Shown here: positions 12,142 to 23,014 of the stretch, one piece after another
Layout of the letters: each line of letters begins with the position of its first letter
Position numbering within the stretch: position 1 is the first letter of the stretch
The notes under the pieces: model-generated
Database searches by the model: none
Told to the model about the DNA's origin: nothing
What the model saw: the letters and a program-made list of their open reading frames with translations, nothing else
Assembly (NCBI GenBank): GCA_025677825.1
Contig: JAIXMO010000044.1
Coordinates: forward strand, 1-64,000
From: Helicostylum pulchrum
Lineage: Eukaryota > Mucoromycota > Mucoromycetes > Mucorales > Mucoraceae
Length of the DNA: 64,000 nt
Direction: 5' to 3'
Program-made: the position numbers and the translations under genes

Positions 12142-13026
12142 TTAAAACATGTACGGATTCATCATGGGTCCCATTCCACTACCATACGGCATCATTTGTT
12201 GCGGGTGATACTGCTGTGGTAAAAAGTTTTGTTGCGGATAATACGGTCCCATGGTCTGTTGTTGTTGCATCATCATATTATTTCTATACTGTTGCTGTTG
12301 TTGTAATTGATTCATCAGTAACATCATAAAATATGGGTTTTGTTGCTGCTGTTGCTGCGTCATCATCCAAGGTGGTATCATATTTTGAGAAGGTTGCATC
12401 ATCATTTGTTGTTGCGGAGGCATCATCATTTGCTGCTGTGGAGGCATCGTCATCATCATATTACCGCCTGGTTGTTGCGGGAAGAATTGTGGATGTGGTA
12501 ACGGAGGTAGTAAGTCTTGGTGCTGGCGGTGGTAGTGCTGAGGTGGCGGCGGTATGTATTCTGGCATATATTCTGGCATGTATTCTTGCTGGGGATAGTA
12601 CATTTGTTGTTGCTGCTGTATGTGCTGCTGTGGTTGCTGTTGTTGCTGTTGCTGTAATTGTTGTAATTGCTGCTGCTGCTGTAACTGCTGCTGCTGTATC
12701 ATCTGTAACTGCTCAGGATCCAACTGTTGTTGCTGTTGTTGTTGTTGCTGTTGTTGATTGTTGTTATTATGATCTCGATAGTACTGATACCCTAACGCTA
12801 GTGCACCGGCTAATCCTGCATTTCTCCAGAAATGGTTATGGTTGTTCTCGGCACCTTCACCGTCAACACGGTTTAGTAATGCATCGGTTCCGGCAAAGGT
12901 TGCTGCATTTTTAATCCAATCCATTGGTCCTGAACCTAAGAATCCTCCGCCTCCGCCTCCGTCTTCTCCTTGTTGAGGTTGATTTGTAACGTAGTTTTGT
13001 AGAAAATTATTTACGAGTGAGCCCAT
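12142..13026 (-). CDS. Q/M/P-rich low-complexity protein
   Basis: Single exon, 294 residues. The N-terminal 90 residues look folded (MGSLVNNFLQNYVTNQPQQG, a Gly6 run, then WIKNAATFAGTDALLNRV and a short Gly/Ala hydrophobic stretch). The rest is dominated by Gln, Met, Pro and Asn, with repeats such as MMMPPQQQ and EYMPEYMPEYIPP. I do not recognise the family. The composition is prion-like or adhesive-like. The ATG follows a run of about 22 T, so the start is well placed. The GCT/GTT-rich antisense frame is a shadow of the CAA/CAG codons. Confidence 0.65.
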   Translation of the reverse strand: MGSLVNNFLQNYVTNQPQQGEDGGGGGGFLGSGPMDWIKNAATFAGTDALLNRVDGEGAENNHNHFWRNAGLAGALALGYQYYRDHNNNNQQQQQQQQQQQLDPEQLQMIQQQQLQQQQQLQQLQQQQQQQPQQHIQQQQQMYYPQQEYMPEYMPEYIPPPPQHYHRQHQDLLPPLPHPQFFPQQPGGNMMMTMPPQQQMMMPPQQQMMMQPSQNMIPPWMMTQQQQQQNPYFMMLLMNQLQQQQQYRNNMMMQQQQTMGPYYPQQNFLPQQYHPQQMMPYGSGMGPMMNPYMF

Positions 13027-13610
13027 TTTTTTTTTTTTTTTTTTTTTTTGGTAGTGGTGGTAAAAAAGAGAGAAAAAGAAAAAAGAAAAAGAAAAAGCAG
13101 AATTTTTTTATTTACTTTTTTAGACGGGCACAATATTATCCATCTGTAAACCATACACAGTAATGTTTTTTTAAAACAGTGAAATGACATCAATATTTTT
13201 AGAGTTGTCAAAAATTGCAGTTTGTAAAATTTGCCAAGCCAAGCCAAAAAAAAAAAAAAGCGGGTAAATGGATGAGAAAGTAACATTTTAACTTTTTAAC
13301 GTATTTACTTTTTTTCCCCTGTGTATATCCTCACAGTATAAAGAGGACAACATTATATATTAAACTAATACAAGCCAAAAAAAAAAAAAAAAAAAAAAAA
13401 AAAAGAAAAAAAAGAAAGATTGTTTGGATTAAAGTCACACACATAAAAAGATCCACGCTTGAGAAAGGGATTCTTTACGCACAAAAAGAAAAAAGGCTGA
13501 TCTTTCTTCTTTTTGCTCTGCAGTGAAAACTCCGAAGTAAAAGATATAAAAAAGCAGAAAGATGGTTTTTTTTTCTTCTTCTCTTTTTATTCTGCAACCA
13601 AAAAAAAAAA
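13027..13610. other. Divergent promoter region with long A/T tracts
   Basis: Lies between the Q-rich protein (-) and the zinc-finger gene (+). A purine run of about 30 bases occurs at 13377-13404, and T tracts precede both starts. No gene recognised. Confidence 0.6.
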
Positions 13611-14417
13611 ATGTCTCATCATTCTAAAAAACCAAGCTTACCATCTATTCAATTTCTTTTAAACGAATCAACAGTATACCAAAGCAAGCCATCACCTTTA
13701 ATAAAGCCCATGATTCACAATACAACATCAGCTATTAGAAATAATAAATCAAGCCATAGTCGACAAAGTCACAGTATGAGTAGCCTTCCTTCTGAACTAC
13801 AACAACTTTCTTTATCTGCGCCAGCTTATGATATACCCGATAAAAGTGAAAATAATCAACCGAGTTGGATGATGATGATGCCATCTTCAATTGGCACTTG
13901 TTCAAATAGACCGCCTGGTGCGAGTCATGCAAGATCTAGCAGCTCATCTGTTGTCGGTGTGATAAGAAACCGTCATCAAGTTCACCGACGATCGGTATCA
14001 GCCAATCTACTAAATAATATGGAAAATTGTACTGAGCAACAACAACAAACAAGAGCTCGTACAGATAGTCCACCTCATCATGTTGAATCCACAGTTTGTA
14101 ATTCTAAAGAAACTTTAATTCATGCGTTAGATAATAATAACGGAGAAAAGAAAAAGATGGATTATGAAAATGTCTTGGTAGCAAGAGATGAACAAACTGG
14201 AAGATATTATTGTCCGTTTTGTAATAAGGCATTCAATAGACCTTCTTCACTAAGGATTCATACTTACTCTCATACCGGTGAAAAGCCTTTTGTATGTCAG
14301 GAAGATGGCTGTGGAAGACAGTTTAGTGTACAGAGTAATATGCGAAGACACATGCGTGTTCATAGATTAGGCCGATCAAAGCCAAAGTCTACTACTACTA
14401 CCACTCCCTTTGCTTAA
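13611..14417 (+). CDS. C2H2 zinc-finger protein (two C-terminal fingers)
   Basis: Single exon, 268 residues. Two adjacent C2H2 fingers lie near residues 199-250: YYCPFCNKAFNRPSSLRIHT, linker HTGEKPFVC, then QEDGCGRQFSVQSNMRRHMR. The TGEKPF linker is the classical DNA-binding type. The N-terminal 190 residues are Ser/Asn/Gln-rich and disordered, with KPSLPSIQFLL near the start. Fungal proteins of this shape are usually sequence-specific transcription regulators; the target is unknown. The ATG follows an A12 run. Confidence 0.82.
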   Translation: MSHHSKKPSLPSIQFLLNESTVYQSKPSPLIKPMIHNTTSAIRNNKSSHSRQSHSMSSLPSELQQLSLSAPAYDIPDKSENNQPSWMMMMPSSIGTCSNRPPGASHARSSSSSVVGVIRNRHQVHRRSVSANLLNNMENCTEQQQQTRARTDSPPHHVESTVCNSKETLIHALDNNNGEKKKMDYENVLVARDEQTGRYYCPFCNKAFNRPSSLRIHTYSHTGEKPFVCQEDGCGRQFSVQSNMRRHMRVHRLGRSKPKSTTTTTPFA

Positions 14418-15527
14418 AAAAAAAAAATTTGCTTCTTTTTTCTTGTCCTTCTATCCCGATTTGCCGCTGACGGAGTTGTGTGTGTGTGTAGGTGTGTGTT
14501 GTGTGTGCGATATAAAATCGACGTTAAAAAAAAAAAGTTCCCCTTCTATAATTAGACTTTTTTTACGTGTAAAAAAAAAAGATCTTCATTTATAATAAAT
14601 TTATACAGGCTCCCTGAAAACGGACAATGTAAAAAACTCAAATTGAAACATTTTCTTATACTTGGTGTGCAATTTTGTCGATCTGAAACTGATTAAAAAA
14701 GAGAGAGAGAGAGCGGAAAAACTCACGCCATTTTTTTTTTCTTATTAAAAAAAGCTTAAATTTTTCGCAAAAGTAACTAAAAGGTTACCGGAGTAGTAGA
14801 GTGTCACTTTTGGTGTCAATTGATAAAAAGAAGCCATGTTTCTCTCTTTTGAATTGTTTACCGAGTTTTTTGGGATTGCTGTACTACAGATTCTTTTTGG
14901 TCGTTTTTAACTGGACAAAATACATTCTCTTTTACTTTTTTAGAAAAAGAGAATCCCTTCTTGGTTGTGTCTAGACAAGCGGGAGAGTGCGGAAATTCGA
15001 CCGCGGGATACAGGGGGTCAGTTCGTTTTTTCTTTTTCTCTCTTGGAAAAAAGAGTGCCTAAAGTACATATCTACTATGCATATATAAAAGAAAGAAATA
15101 TATAATACACGCAAAAAGTAAAAAAGGTTAGCAAGCAGTAAAGAATGTTAATTGGCTTTTTTAAAAAGAGAAAAAACAAGTGTACGACACTAAAAAATAA
15201 AGATCATCTAAATATTCCGGAAGGAAGGGTCAGATACAGCTATAATATTTAGTTTTTAAACGTGCGACAACTTGAAAAAGAGAACTCCCCCTTTTTTTTA
15301 ATTGGTAGTAAACATTTTATTTTACTCTGTTTATTACAGAAATTTGTCCTGACAAAAAAATTCTGTAATCTAATTATGCAGCTCTATTTTTGACGTACTT
15401 CAAAGTTGTCAATCGCTACAGAATAAATAGTAAATGTACATGTACTTGAGAGTAAATTAAGGATTTAATTTATTTTCTGTATGCTGTTTTGATACACAAA
15501 GAGGAGAGAGGGGGGAATCATCCGAGT
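14418..15527. other. Intergenic region, no gene seen
   Basis: About 1.1 kb between convergent genes. It contains a (TG)n stretch near 14476-14505, GA repeats near 14700 and AT-rich DNA. No open frame with recognisable protein features. Confidence 0.6.
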
Positions 15528-15941
15528 TTAACGTTTAGCTGTATGAGCCAATGTAACAGAACTTTGTAAACTGTGCATTTGATATTTTCCAGAAGATATC
15601 AACGACTTGATTGTTTCCTACATGTATACACCGATTAGATTTATAAAAGAAAAAGCTTTTTTGTTGTCTTACAATATCCATCTCTTTACGGTGACGCTCA
15701 AAATCAGCTCTGGCCCACTGTATTAATTCTTTAGCGTCACTCTTTTCCATTCCTTTTGTGCATCGAACAATCTGTCTGTATAAAGAAATAACTTGTCCTT
15801 TTAAAAGAAACTGGTTTATGTGCGTCAGTATTTTTTGGTGTCGAACTTTATTTAGTTGCTTACGTGGTCCAAGGTCAAGCCTTTCTCAAAGAATTTAGGC
15901 ATAGGTGGTGCTTTATGAAATCTGACAAGTGTAGCCAACAT
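15528..15941 (-). CDS. LYRM2: LYR-motif mitochondrial protein, LYRM2-like
   Basis: Three exons (15864-15941, 15673-15810, 15528-15605) join in frame to 97 residues. Exon 2 reads FLLKGQVISLYRQIVRC, carrying the LYR tripeptide with upstream hydrophobics, followed by WARADFERHRKEMD. This is the Complex1_LYR arrangement (LYR, then WAR/EFR about 25 residues later). The C-terminal SSGKYQMHSLQSSVTLAHTA resembles the LYRM2 tail. LYR proteins work in the mitochondrial matrix with acyl-carrier protein in assembly of complex I or other complexes. LYRM2 is preferred because of the TLDH...LLKGQ lead-in, but other LYRMs are possible. It shares a 210-bp divergent promoter with mitochondrial uS17. Confidence 0.75.
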
Positions 15942-15949
15942 GGTATAAT

Positions 15950-15981
<32 letters not shown>

Positions 15982-16151
15982 GGAGATAGGGATGTGGGGG
16001 GGTTTTTTTTTCTTTTTTGTTGTTGTTGTCGTAGAAAGTGACCGCCGACAGTCACAAATCCCTTCGCCCAAAAAAAGTAACCCATCAAATAAAACATTTT
16101 TTTTTTTTTTTTTTCGTTGTTATTTTTTTTTAAAGCAGTACGCAGTCAAAA
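15942..16151. promoter_or_regulatory. Bidirectional promoter between two mitochondrial-protein genes
   Basis: The 210-bp gap between start codons holds an (ATA)n run at 15953-15979, a T17 tract near 16098 and a small dyad gtgac-N8-gtcac at 16038-16055. Function is inferred from the head-to-head layout. Confidence 0.45.
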
Positions 16152-16489
16152 ATGAGACAAAACTTTGTTGGAATGGTTGTTAGCAATGCTATGCAAAAGA
16201 CTATCAAGGTGAAAGTGACCAGTCAAAAGTTACATCCTATTGTTCTTAAGGTATTATAATTTTATTTTATTTTATTAGATCTCATACCCTGGTTATACAA
16301 GTAATTTAATTTTTTTTTTTGTAAATGTTGTAGACTATGAAATCTCACAAAAATTACCTTGTTCACGATGAAAACGAAGCTTGTAAATTAGGTGATGTTG
16401 TTCGTATTGAAGCTTGCAGACCTTTAAGTAGACACAAGCATTTCTCTGTTGCTGAAGTTATTAGAAGCACCAAGGATGTCACTGCATAA
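16152..16489 (+). CDS. MRPS17: Mitochondrial ribosomal protein uS17m
   Basis: Two exons (16152-16250, 16334-16489) give 84 residues. [20 protein letters not shown] is the canonical S17 start (the GxVxSxxMxKTIxV motif). It is followed by [20 protein letters not shown] and an [15 protein letters not shown] close. S17 binds 16S-type rRNA in the small subunit. The short bacterial-type form and lack of cytosolic S11 extensions indicate the mitochondrial protein. It is transcribed away from the LYRM2-like gene. Confidence 0.9.
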
Positions 16490-17091
16490 ATTTTCTTGGA
16501 TATGTAATAAAAAAAATCCACCAAAAGAAAGAAAGTGTACATATTTAAATATACCCCCCTTCCCCGTCATCTGTTTTTATTTTATTGCATGCAAAAAAAA
16601 GAGGTCGCAGGAATATAAAAATCATGTCCCGCAGAATGAGGTCATTTTTAAAGGTACCTGAAAGAACTTGTACCTGATTTTTTTAATCCGAGAAAAAAAG
16701 TATACAAATATTGCATATAAAACCCTTGCAGCGGTAAAAATGGATGAATATAGAGTTTTTTTTTTGTAGTGACACATTGTGCCTTTGAAAAAAAAAAAAG
16801 AATGATGTAAACATGACTCTTTTTTTATGTGTCTATGTGTGTGCGTATAAAAAAGGGTGGGACTACATGACAACATGCAGAAAAAAAATACTTGTTTTTC
16901 TGATAGCAAGTAAAGTTGTTTTAGCGTCATTACGCCGTTTGTTGTTTGTGTAGTATAAAGAAAAAATAACCGTGACATTTTTTTCTCATGATTGTTTTTA
17001 AAAAACCGCACATTTTACCAAAGAAGAAAGTTTTTTTTTTTTCCTTTCTTTTTTTCCCTTTTTCTCTCTCTCTCTTTTTCGCTTTAATAAA
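16490..17091. other. Intergenic region, no gene seen
   Basis: Contains several A and T tracts and a C/T-rich leader just before the kinase start (17030-17090). Short open frames on both strands are low-complexity. Confidence 0.6.
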
Positions 17092-19132
17092 ATGACAGAA
17101 GCAGCACAGCCGAACTTTGAAGGAGGAGGAACTACGATGATGACAGGGCTGGATGGATTTGGAAGTACATTTTTATTAGAAAAAAGAGATACAACGATAG
17201 CCGACCATATTAACTTTCAACTAGCCCAATATAATACTAATAGTACAGATTCAGCTATTACAGCATTTATTAATAATCATACTGCAAATAACAGCGATTT
17301 AATAGATCGGTCCAATCAAAATCAAGTAGAACATGTTCTTGAATGGTCACCAAATAAAAGATATTGTAGGTTGAATACGCTACTGGGAAAAGGTGCATTT
17401 AAGGTTGTACATAAAGCCATGGATCTTGAAGAAGGTTACGAAGTAGCGTGGAATGTGTTGCATGTAAAGTATATACTATATAAACCATGAAATAAACACA
17501 CACATTGTATACTAATACAAAAAAAAAAAAGATAGGGCATGATAATAACAAAGATGTCGGGCATGAGATCGAGATCTTAAAGTCAGTTCGTCATCCAAAT
17601 ATTATTGCGTTTCATGATGCTTGGTTAAGTGAAAACAGAACTGAATTTATATTTGTTACAGAGCTAATGACTTCTGGTACCTTGAGAGAATATATTCGTA
17701 AACTAAGTTTACCGAACCCTAAAATCGTAAAGAAGTGGAGCAGGCAAATCTTGAAAGGATTGGCTTATTTGCACGGTCATAATCCACCTATCATTCACAG
17801 AGATATCAAGTGCGATAACATCTTTATTAACGGTGCCCACGGTGAAATCAAAATTGGTGATTTGGGAACTGCTGAAAATATGTGGTTGGGCGATAAAAAG
17901 TATACCTTGATTGGAACGCCCGAGTTCATGGCTCCAGAGATGTACGAAGAAGAAGGGTACAATGAAAAAGTCGACTTGTATGCATTTGGTATGTGTTTGA
18001 TGGAGATGACCACTGGTGAATATCCCTATGCAGAGTGTACCAATACTGCTCAAATATACAAGAAGGTCTGTCAGCATATCAAACCAGATTCATTAGCTAA
18101 AATTCAAAACCTGCAAGTATTAGAAGTCATTCACAGTTGCTTATCTACCAATGAAAATGAGAGATTATCAGCTCAAGAATTGTTAGAATGCTCCTTTTTA
18201 GCTGTGGAACCAGATGTTGTCATATTAGAAAATGATCCATCCCATACCATTGTGACATTACAAGTCGTTTTCAAAGGATCTGATAAACTATCAGTAAAAT
18301 TTGAATTTAATACCGTGAGTTTCCTTCTTTATATATATATGTACGTATATATGCTTACAAAACATTTTTTTTTCTTGTAGCAAGAAGATACCCCTCAAGA
18401 AGTGGTAGCTGAAATGGTAAATATTTTTATTATTGTGCTTACACACACACGCGCACTTTTTTTTGACACTTTCACTAGATTGAAGAACAGGTGTTACCTG
18501 AAAGATACCAACAATGGATTACGTCTGAAATACACCGTATTTTAAGAGACATTGAAAAACAAGATACACAAGAAAACACACAAGCGGTTTGGCGAAGAGA
18601 AAACGATATTCGATCCGAGTTAGAGAAATCCAAAGTAGAGCTAGCTAACCTAGTAGAACGAGTCATCGAGTTTGAAAACAAGTGTGATCAATTGAAACAG
18701 CATGCAATCGTCACTGAAGAAAAGGAATTGCAAGCTTTAAACGAACTGGAAAAAGCGATTAAAGTTTATTACTATCAGCAGAATGAAGATACCATCATGG
18801 TATTGTCCGATGAAGAAGATGCCGTCTTGCATTTAAATAAAGTGCTGTCCAAAGGTAGTAAAAACTACATATAAAAACTTACATTTTCTAAAACCCAAAA
18901 AGTAGACTATTCGGATGACACAAGTATTGACGTATTTGTAAATGATGTCGCAAAAGCAACCAATCGTAGCTGTACAAAGGCTTCGGAATGGATTCAGAAA
19001 CTAGAGGGACAAGACATCATGACTGTGGGTGATTTAAGAGAGCTGCTAGACGAAGATTGGTCTAGTATCGGACTTACTGTATTCGCTATACGTGCCTTGA
19101 AAAATATGTTGCGCAGTGTTGATAACGCATAA
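17092..19132 (+). CDS. WNK-type serine/threonine kinase
   Basis: Five exons (17092-17463, 17532-18314, 18381-18416, 18479-18854, 18903-19132) give 598 residues. The kinase domain (about 105-370) has LLGKGAFKVVHKAM, where the Lys in the glycine loop replaces the usual subdomain II Lys; subdomain II reads EVAWNVL. This is the WNK hallmark. Others are VTELMTSGTLREYI, IIHRDIKCDNIFI, KIGDLGTAE and GTPEFMAPEMYEE. After it comes an OSR1-C-like segment (QVVFKGSDKLSVKFEFN then TPQEVVAEMIEEQVLP) and a coiled coil. The C-terminal 70 residues (WIQKLEGQDIMTVGDLRELL then DWSSIGLTVFAIRALKNML) look like a SAM-type helical domain. WNKs govern ion and osmotic signalling in animals; the target here is unknown. 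Confidence 0.85.
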
Positions 19133-19238
19133 TTTTTTTTTTTTCGCCAAGATTCTTATAAATCAGATGACTTTGTGATAATAATAAAAAGCCTCTTTTT
19201 TTTCTCTCTCTTTTTTCTTCTTGCCTTCTTTTAGCATC

Positions 19239-19952
19239 ATGTCTAATTTACATCACAATCCTCATCTTGAGTTGCCTCCTGCTCATGTTGCTCAACAGCA
19301 GCAACAGCAGCAAAACATACAACAGCAACACCATATTGCTTCAGTGTACCCACAGTTACCTTCACAAGATGAGTTGCCAAGCTATTCTCCTTATCCTAGT
19401 CCACAATACGCTCAGCAACCTCCGTATGTTCAGCAACCACAGAATAACAAGCAACAACAATATAACCAACAATATGTTCAACAACAACAGCAATATGCTC
19501 AACAACAACATAGCAGTCAACAGCAATATAACCAACCACAGTATAACCAACAACCACAACAAAATTTGTGTCATCACCCTCTTCCAGCACAACCAGCCTT
19601 TTACGGTACAATGGCTCCACCTAATATGAGCTCACCTGGTCCCACACACCCTCAAAACAGTCAACCGCCAAGCAGCGTCATTGGTATCCACGAACTAAAG
19701 ACCGAATCGGAACTTGTTCAGTGTCCTCACTGCCATCAGCTGGTACACACCGTGCTGGATTACGACGCTGGCGTATGTACCGGCCTATCCATTGCAGGGT
19801 TATTTTTAGCGGGTTGTAGTAACGGGCTGTGCTTATTGCCTTGGTTGTTTCCTTGGACCAAAGATGTTACACATCAGTGTCCTTCTTGCAGAGAAAAAAT
19901 CGCAACTTTTACTCGATTAGAAAGAGATACAAGAATTTTATCACCAGCTTAA
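19239..19952 (+). CDS. LITAF-domain protein
   Basis: Single exon of 237 residues starting MSNLHHNPHLELPPAHVAQQ. The first 150 residues are Gln/Pro/Tyr-rich (repeats of QYNQ, PSYSPYPSPQY). The C-terminal 70 residues form a LITAF zinc domain: VQCPHCHQLVHTVLDY, a hydrophobic insert (GLSIAGLFLAGCSNGLCLLP), then THQCPSCREKIATF. The two CxxC pairs join into one zinc site while the insert dips into the membrane face. Family members sit on late endosomes or lysosomes and recruit trafficking factors through Pro-rich tails. The in-frame TTG upstream is not used; ATG at 19239 follows a C/T leader. Confidence 0.88.
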   Translation: MSNLHHNPHLELPPAHVAQQQQQQQNIQQQHHIASVYPQLPSQDELPSYSPYPSPQYAQQPPYVQQPQNNKQQQYNQQYVQQQQQYAQQQHSSQQQYNQPQYNQQPQQNLCHHPLPAQPAFYGTMAPPNMSSPGPTHPQNSQPPSSVIGIHELKTESELVQCPHCHQLVHTVLDYDAGVCTGLSIAGLFLAGCSNGLCLLPWLFPWTKDVTHQCPSCREKIATFTRLERDTRILSPA

Positions 19953-19996
19953 TTTTTTTATTTTATACATTTTTTTTTTTTATTAGTTTATATAAA

Positions 19997-20948
19997 TTAA
20001 GCAGTTAAAACTTGGTCAAATTCACCACTTTCAATCTATATTCTTTTGGTTAATAAAATCATACACACACTTTTTTTTTTAAAAAAAATCCTTACCATCT
20101 CTTTGACAATATCTAAACCACCTAATAATTCACCCTTATAGAACAACATGGGGAAAGTAGGCCAGTCAACATGAGCCTTCATACCTTGTCTGACCTCATC
20201 ATCGGACAGGATATCAAAATGACCGTACTTTACATGTCTATCGTTTAATAAAGCTACTAATTGTCTAGAGAATCCACAACGAGGTTCGTCAGGTGTACCC
20301 TTGATAAATACCATGACCGGCTGCTTTTCAATAATCTCTTGAAGGCGTGTAGATAAATCTTTGTCCTTTGGTAACATCTCATGGAATTCGCCAGATTCAA
20401 TCATCTCTTTGATAATGTCTAATCCACCCATTAATTCACCGTTGACGTATACTTGAGGGTAAGTAGGCCAGTCTGAGTATGCCTTTAATCCTGTTCTTGC
20501 TTTAGTATTTTTTTTTATCTTACTCTTTTTATATATAAATTCTCTTACCTTGACGGACATCTTCATCAGCAAGAATATTAAATGAACTATACTTGACCTT
20601 TTGTGCTGCTAATAATTCAACCAATTGACGAGAGAAACCACAACGAGGCTAGTTTTTTTTTTAAAAAAAAAAATTATTATTAAAACCACTCATATGACTA
20701 ATCCAAATTTTGTCTTACTTGTTGAGGTGTGCCCTTAATGAAAATCATGACAGGAGCACTGTTGACAAGTGCTTTAAGACGTGAATTAAGATCCTTTACA
20801 GGCTTGACACCAGTCTCAGTTCCAGCGGCAGTTGTGTTGGCAAACTTGTTTAATACTCCCTTGGCGTGCTTTGCAACAGCGTTGGTTAATTCGGCGGCTT
20901 TGGCACCTTCGATTTGATCTGCAATTTTACCGCCCTACAACATGTATT

Positions 20949-20982
<34 letters not shown>

Positions 20983-21303
20983 TATGTACGGTACCTTAAG
21001 GATAATAAATGTAGGAACTGCAGAGATCTCAAAAGTTTCAGAAATATCAGGATATTCTTCTGCTTCAATCTAGATTACATGTGCGTTAATAATTTTATAA
21101 AGCCTTTTTTGTTGTTGTTTAAAGTATCTAACCTTTAAGAATTGAAGAGCAGGAAATTTACCTGCTAATTCAGCAAAGACTTCATTCATTTGTTGACAAG
21201 GTTCGGCCCATGAAGCCCAAAAGTTTAATACATGAACGGAATCTTTCTTGGATACCAACTCGTTGAATTGTGAATCAGAAGTAATCTCTGTTAAATTAGT
21301 CAT
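19997..21303 (-). CDS. GLRX3: Monothiol glutaredoxin 3/4 (PICOT), Trx-Grx-Grx
   Basis: Six exons (21133-21303, 20995-21069, 20719-20934, 20549-20648, 20096-20490, 19997-20035) give 331 residues. An N-terminal thioredoxin-like domain has the inactive site WASWAEPC. Two glutaredoxin domains follow, each with [10 protein letters not shown] and FIKGTP, and with [19 protein letters not shown] and [19 protein letters not shown]. The protein binds [2Fe-2S] with glutathione through the CGFS sites and works in cytosolic iron sensing and delivery. Yeast Grx3/4 have one Grx domain; the two-Grx form is shared with animal PICOT. The first intron contains a run of more than 30 T. Confidence 0.93.
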
Positions 21304-22960
21304 TTTTTTATTTTAGTAAAAAAAAGAGAAAGATAGAAAAATCTTTTTTTTTTTTTTTTACGTGATTGCTTTAAAGATTTAAGGCCTTTTCATTGGTACG
21401 TGTACGGATCAAGCTTTTTTTTTTAAAAAAGAAACAAAGATAGTGTAATTGGCTTTATTGAAACAGCAATTGACTTTATTTTAAGCAGCAATTGACTTTA
21501 TAGAAACAGTTATTTGATTTTTATTTAAATACCAAGTCGAGTGTCATATCAATCCATAAAGATTGTTCTTATCTATCCGCGTTGTATCTGATATGACGCA
21601 TTAGTCATATCTATCTTGTGTACTTGATTATATTTTGTACAACTTTGCAAACGGTTAGTAACAAATTTCTGCATATTCATCGACCACTGACATAAGCAAA
21701 ATAGGGGTCAGTAAATATATCAACTATCGAGTACAATAACAGTATCGTAACTCATTTCTATTTTTTTGGAAATAAAAAATTAAATCTTCCAATGATACGT
21801 CTTCATTTTTACTCAAAGATTACCAAATATGGTAATATCGAGTTGAATAAACTTTATTTATTATGGCGTATCCTTTACCTACTAGGAAAACTACTTCTAA
21901 GAGACGCCTCATTAGCGACCCTATGCAGAAGAGGATGTAATCAGTGATATTGATGAGCTAGAGGCTGGGATTTCCAGCTCAAACAATAAAGTTTATGCAT
22001 AAAAAAAAACGTGCCAACATACAACTTTATAGCCTACTACTAGTATGGCTGCTTCCTCTTAAAATAAGCCCAAGAAAACTCGTAAGGCTCGACCGGCAAA
22101 AAAAAAAAAGTATGCTAGTTGAAAACTCAGCAGCCGAATCACCTCTGTTATCAGAATCACCTTTGTTGCTCCTCAGCTTGCACTTAAGACTTCGTCAATG
22201 AAAGTACGTGTTAGCAGTAAAAATAATTCAAATTTTCCTGTCGAATATTTTCTCGACTAACTCGGCTTCCATATATACCTATCATTAGATTATTGAAAAA
22301 GTAAATTCATATAACGTTACAAATCTTCCTTTTTTTTTTCGAAATCGGTGACCTGTTTTGCTTATGAGCAACATTACTAAATATGAAAAAAAAAAGTACA
22401 TGGTAGCTTCAGGTGGGGCATTTACTAAAACGTAAAAGGAAGTAAAACTCGTATTTTGGCTAAGGAGTATGAATTTTTAAGGTTATAATGGCCTTATGGA
22501 AGATGAAGCATAGCATCTCAAACTTGCTCAAAATTCATATTCTTACTCCACCCACTTTATTTTGTAATGTCAGTCGCTGTCACTTCTGCACTTTTATTTA
22601 AACTACTCAAAATCGAATATTAGCACTTTCTCTTATTTTGCAATTATTATCTACTTATTAACTTTAACCAACAATATCAATTGGTATGAGTTAGCTATAG
22701 ATTATTATATTATTTCACTAACAACATATAATTCAATTGGTTTTTATTCTTTAAATAAATTAACTCTCCCATATTTCAAGGGAGACTTACTTTTTTTTCC
22801 GAAAAGAGGGGCGTCTATTTTTATTTTATTTTTTTGCTTGCGAACAGCCTTAGTGTTTTTTATTTTTTTTAATGCGTCTTGTTTACTATCATTTGACGTT
22901 TCTAGTTAATCGTAGCATTTATTGCTGATTCTTGAATTTTCTTTAATTTTCGAGTCACAA
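21304..22960. other. Gene-poor region with possible decayed ORF
   Basis: No intact gene. At 21863 an ATG opens MAYPLPTRKTTSKRRLIS. After a frameshift EEDVISDIDELEAGISS follows, and near 22060 a basic stretch KPKKTRKARPAKKKK. These could be pieces of one decayed basic protein, perhaps linked to the ORFs at 22960-24427. Otherwise AT-rich. Confidence 0.35.
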
Positions 22961-23014
22961 AAAAAATATATCATGATTGTCAACATTTGATCCCTTCTTT
23001 CTTTCTTTTTTCTA

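Noticed and set aside
12333..12914. 193-codon plus-strand frame rich in Val and Ala
   Set aside because: Antisense shadow of the CAA/CAG-rich codons of the minus-strand Q-rich gene.
19221..19238. Upstream TTG start for the LITAF gene
   Set aside because: Non-ATG start is unnecessary; ATG at 19239 follows a typical leader.
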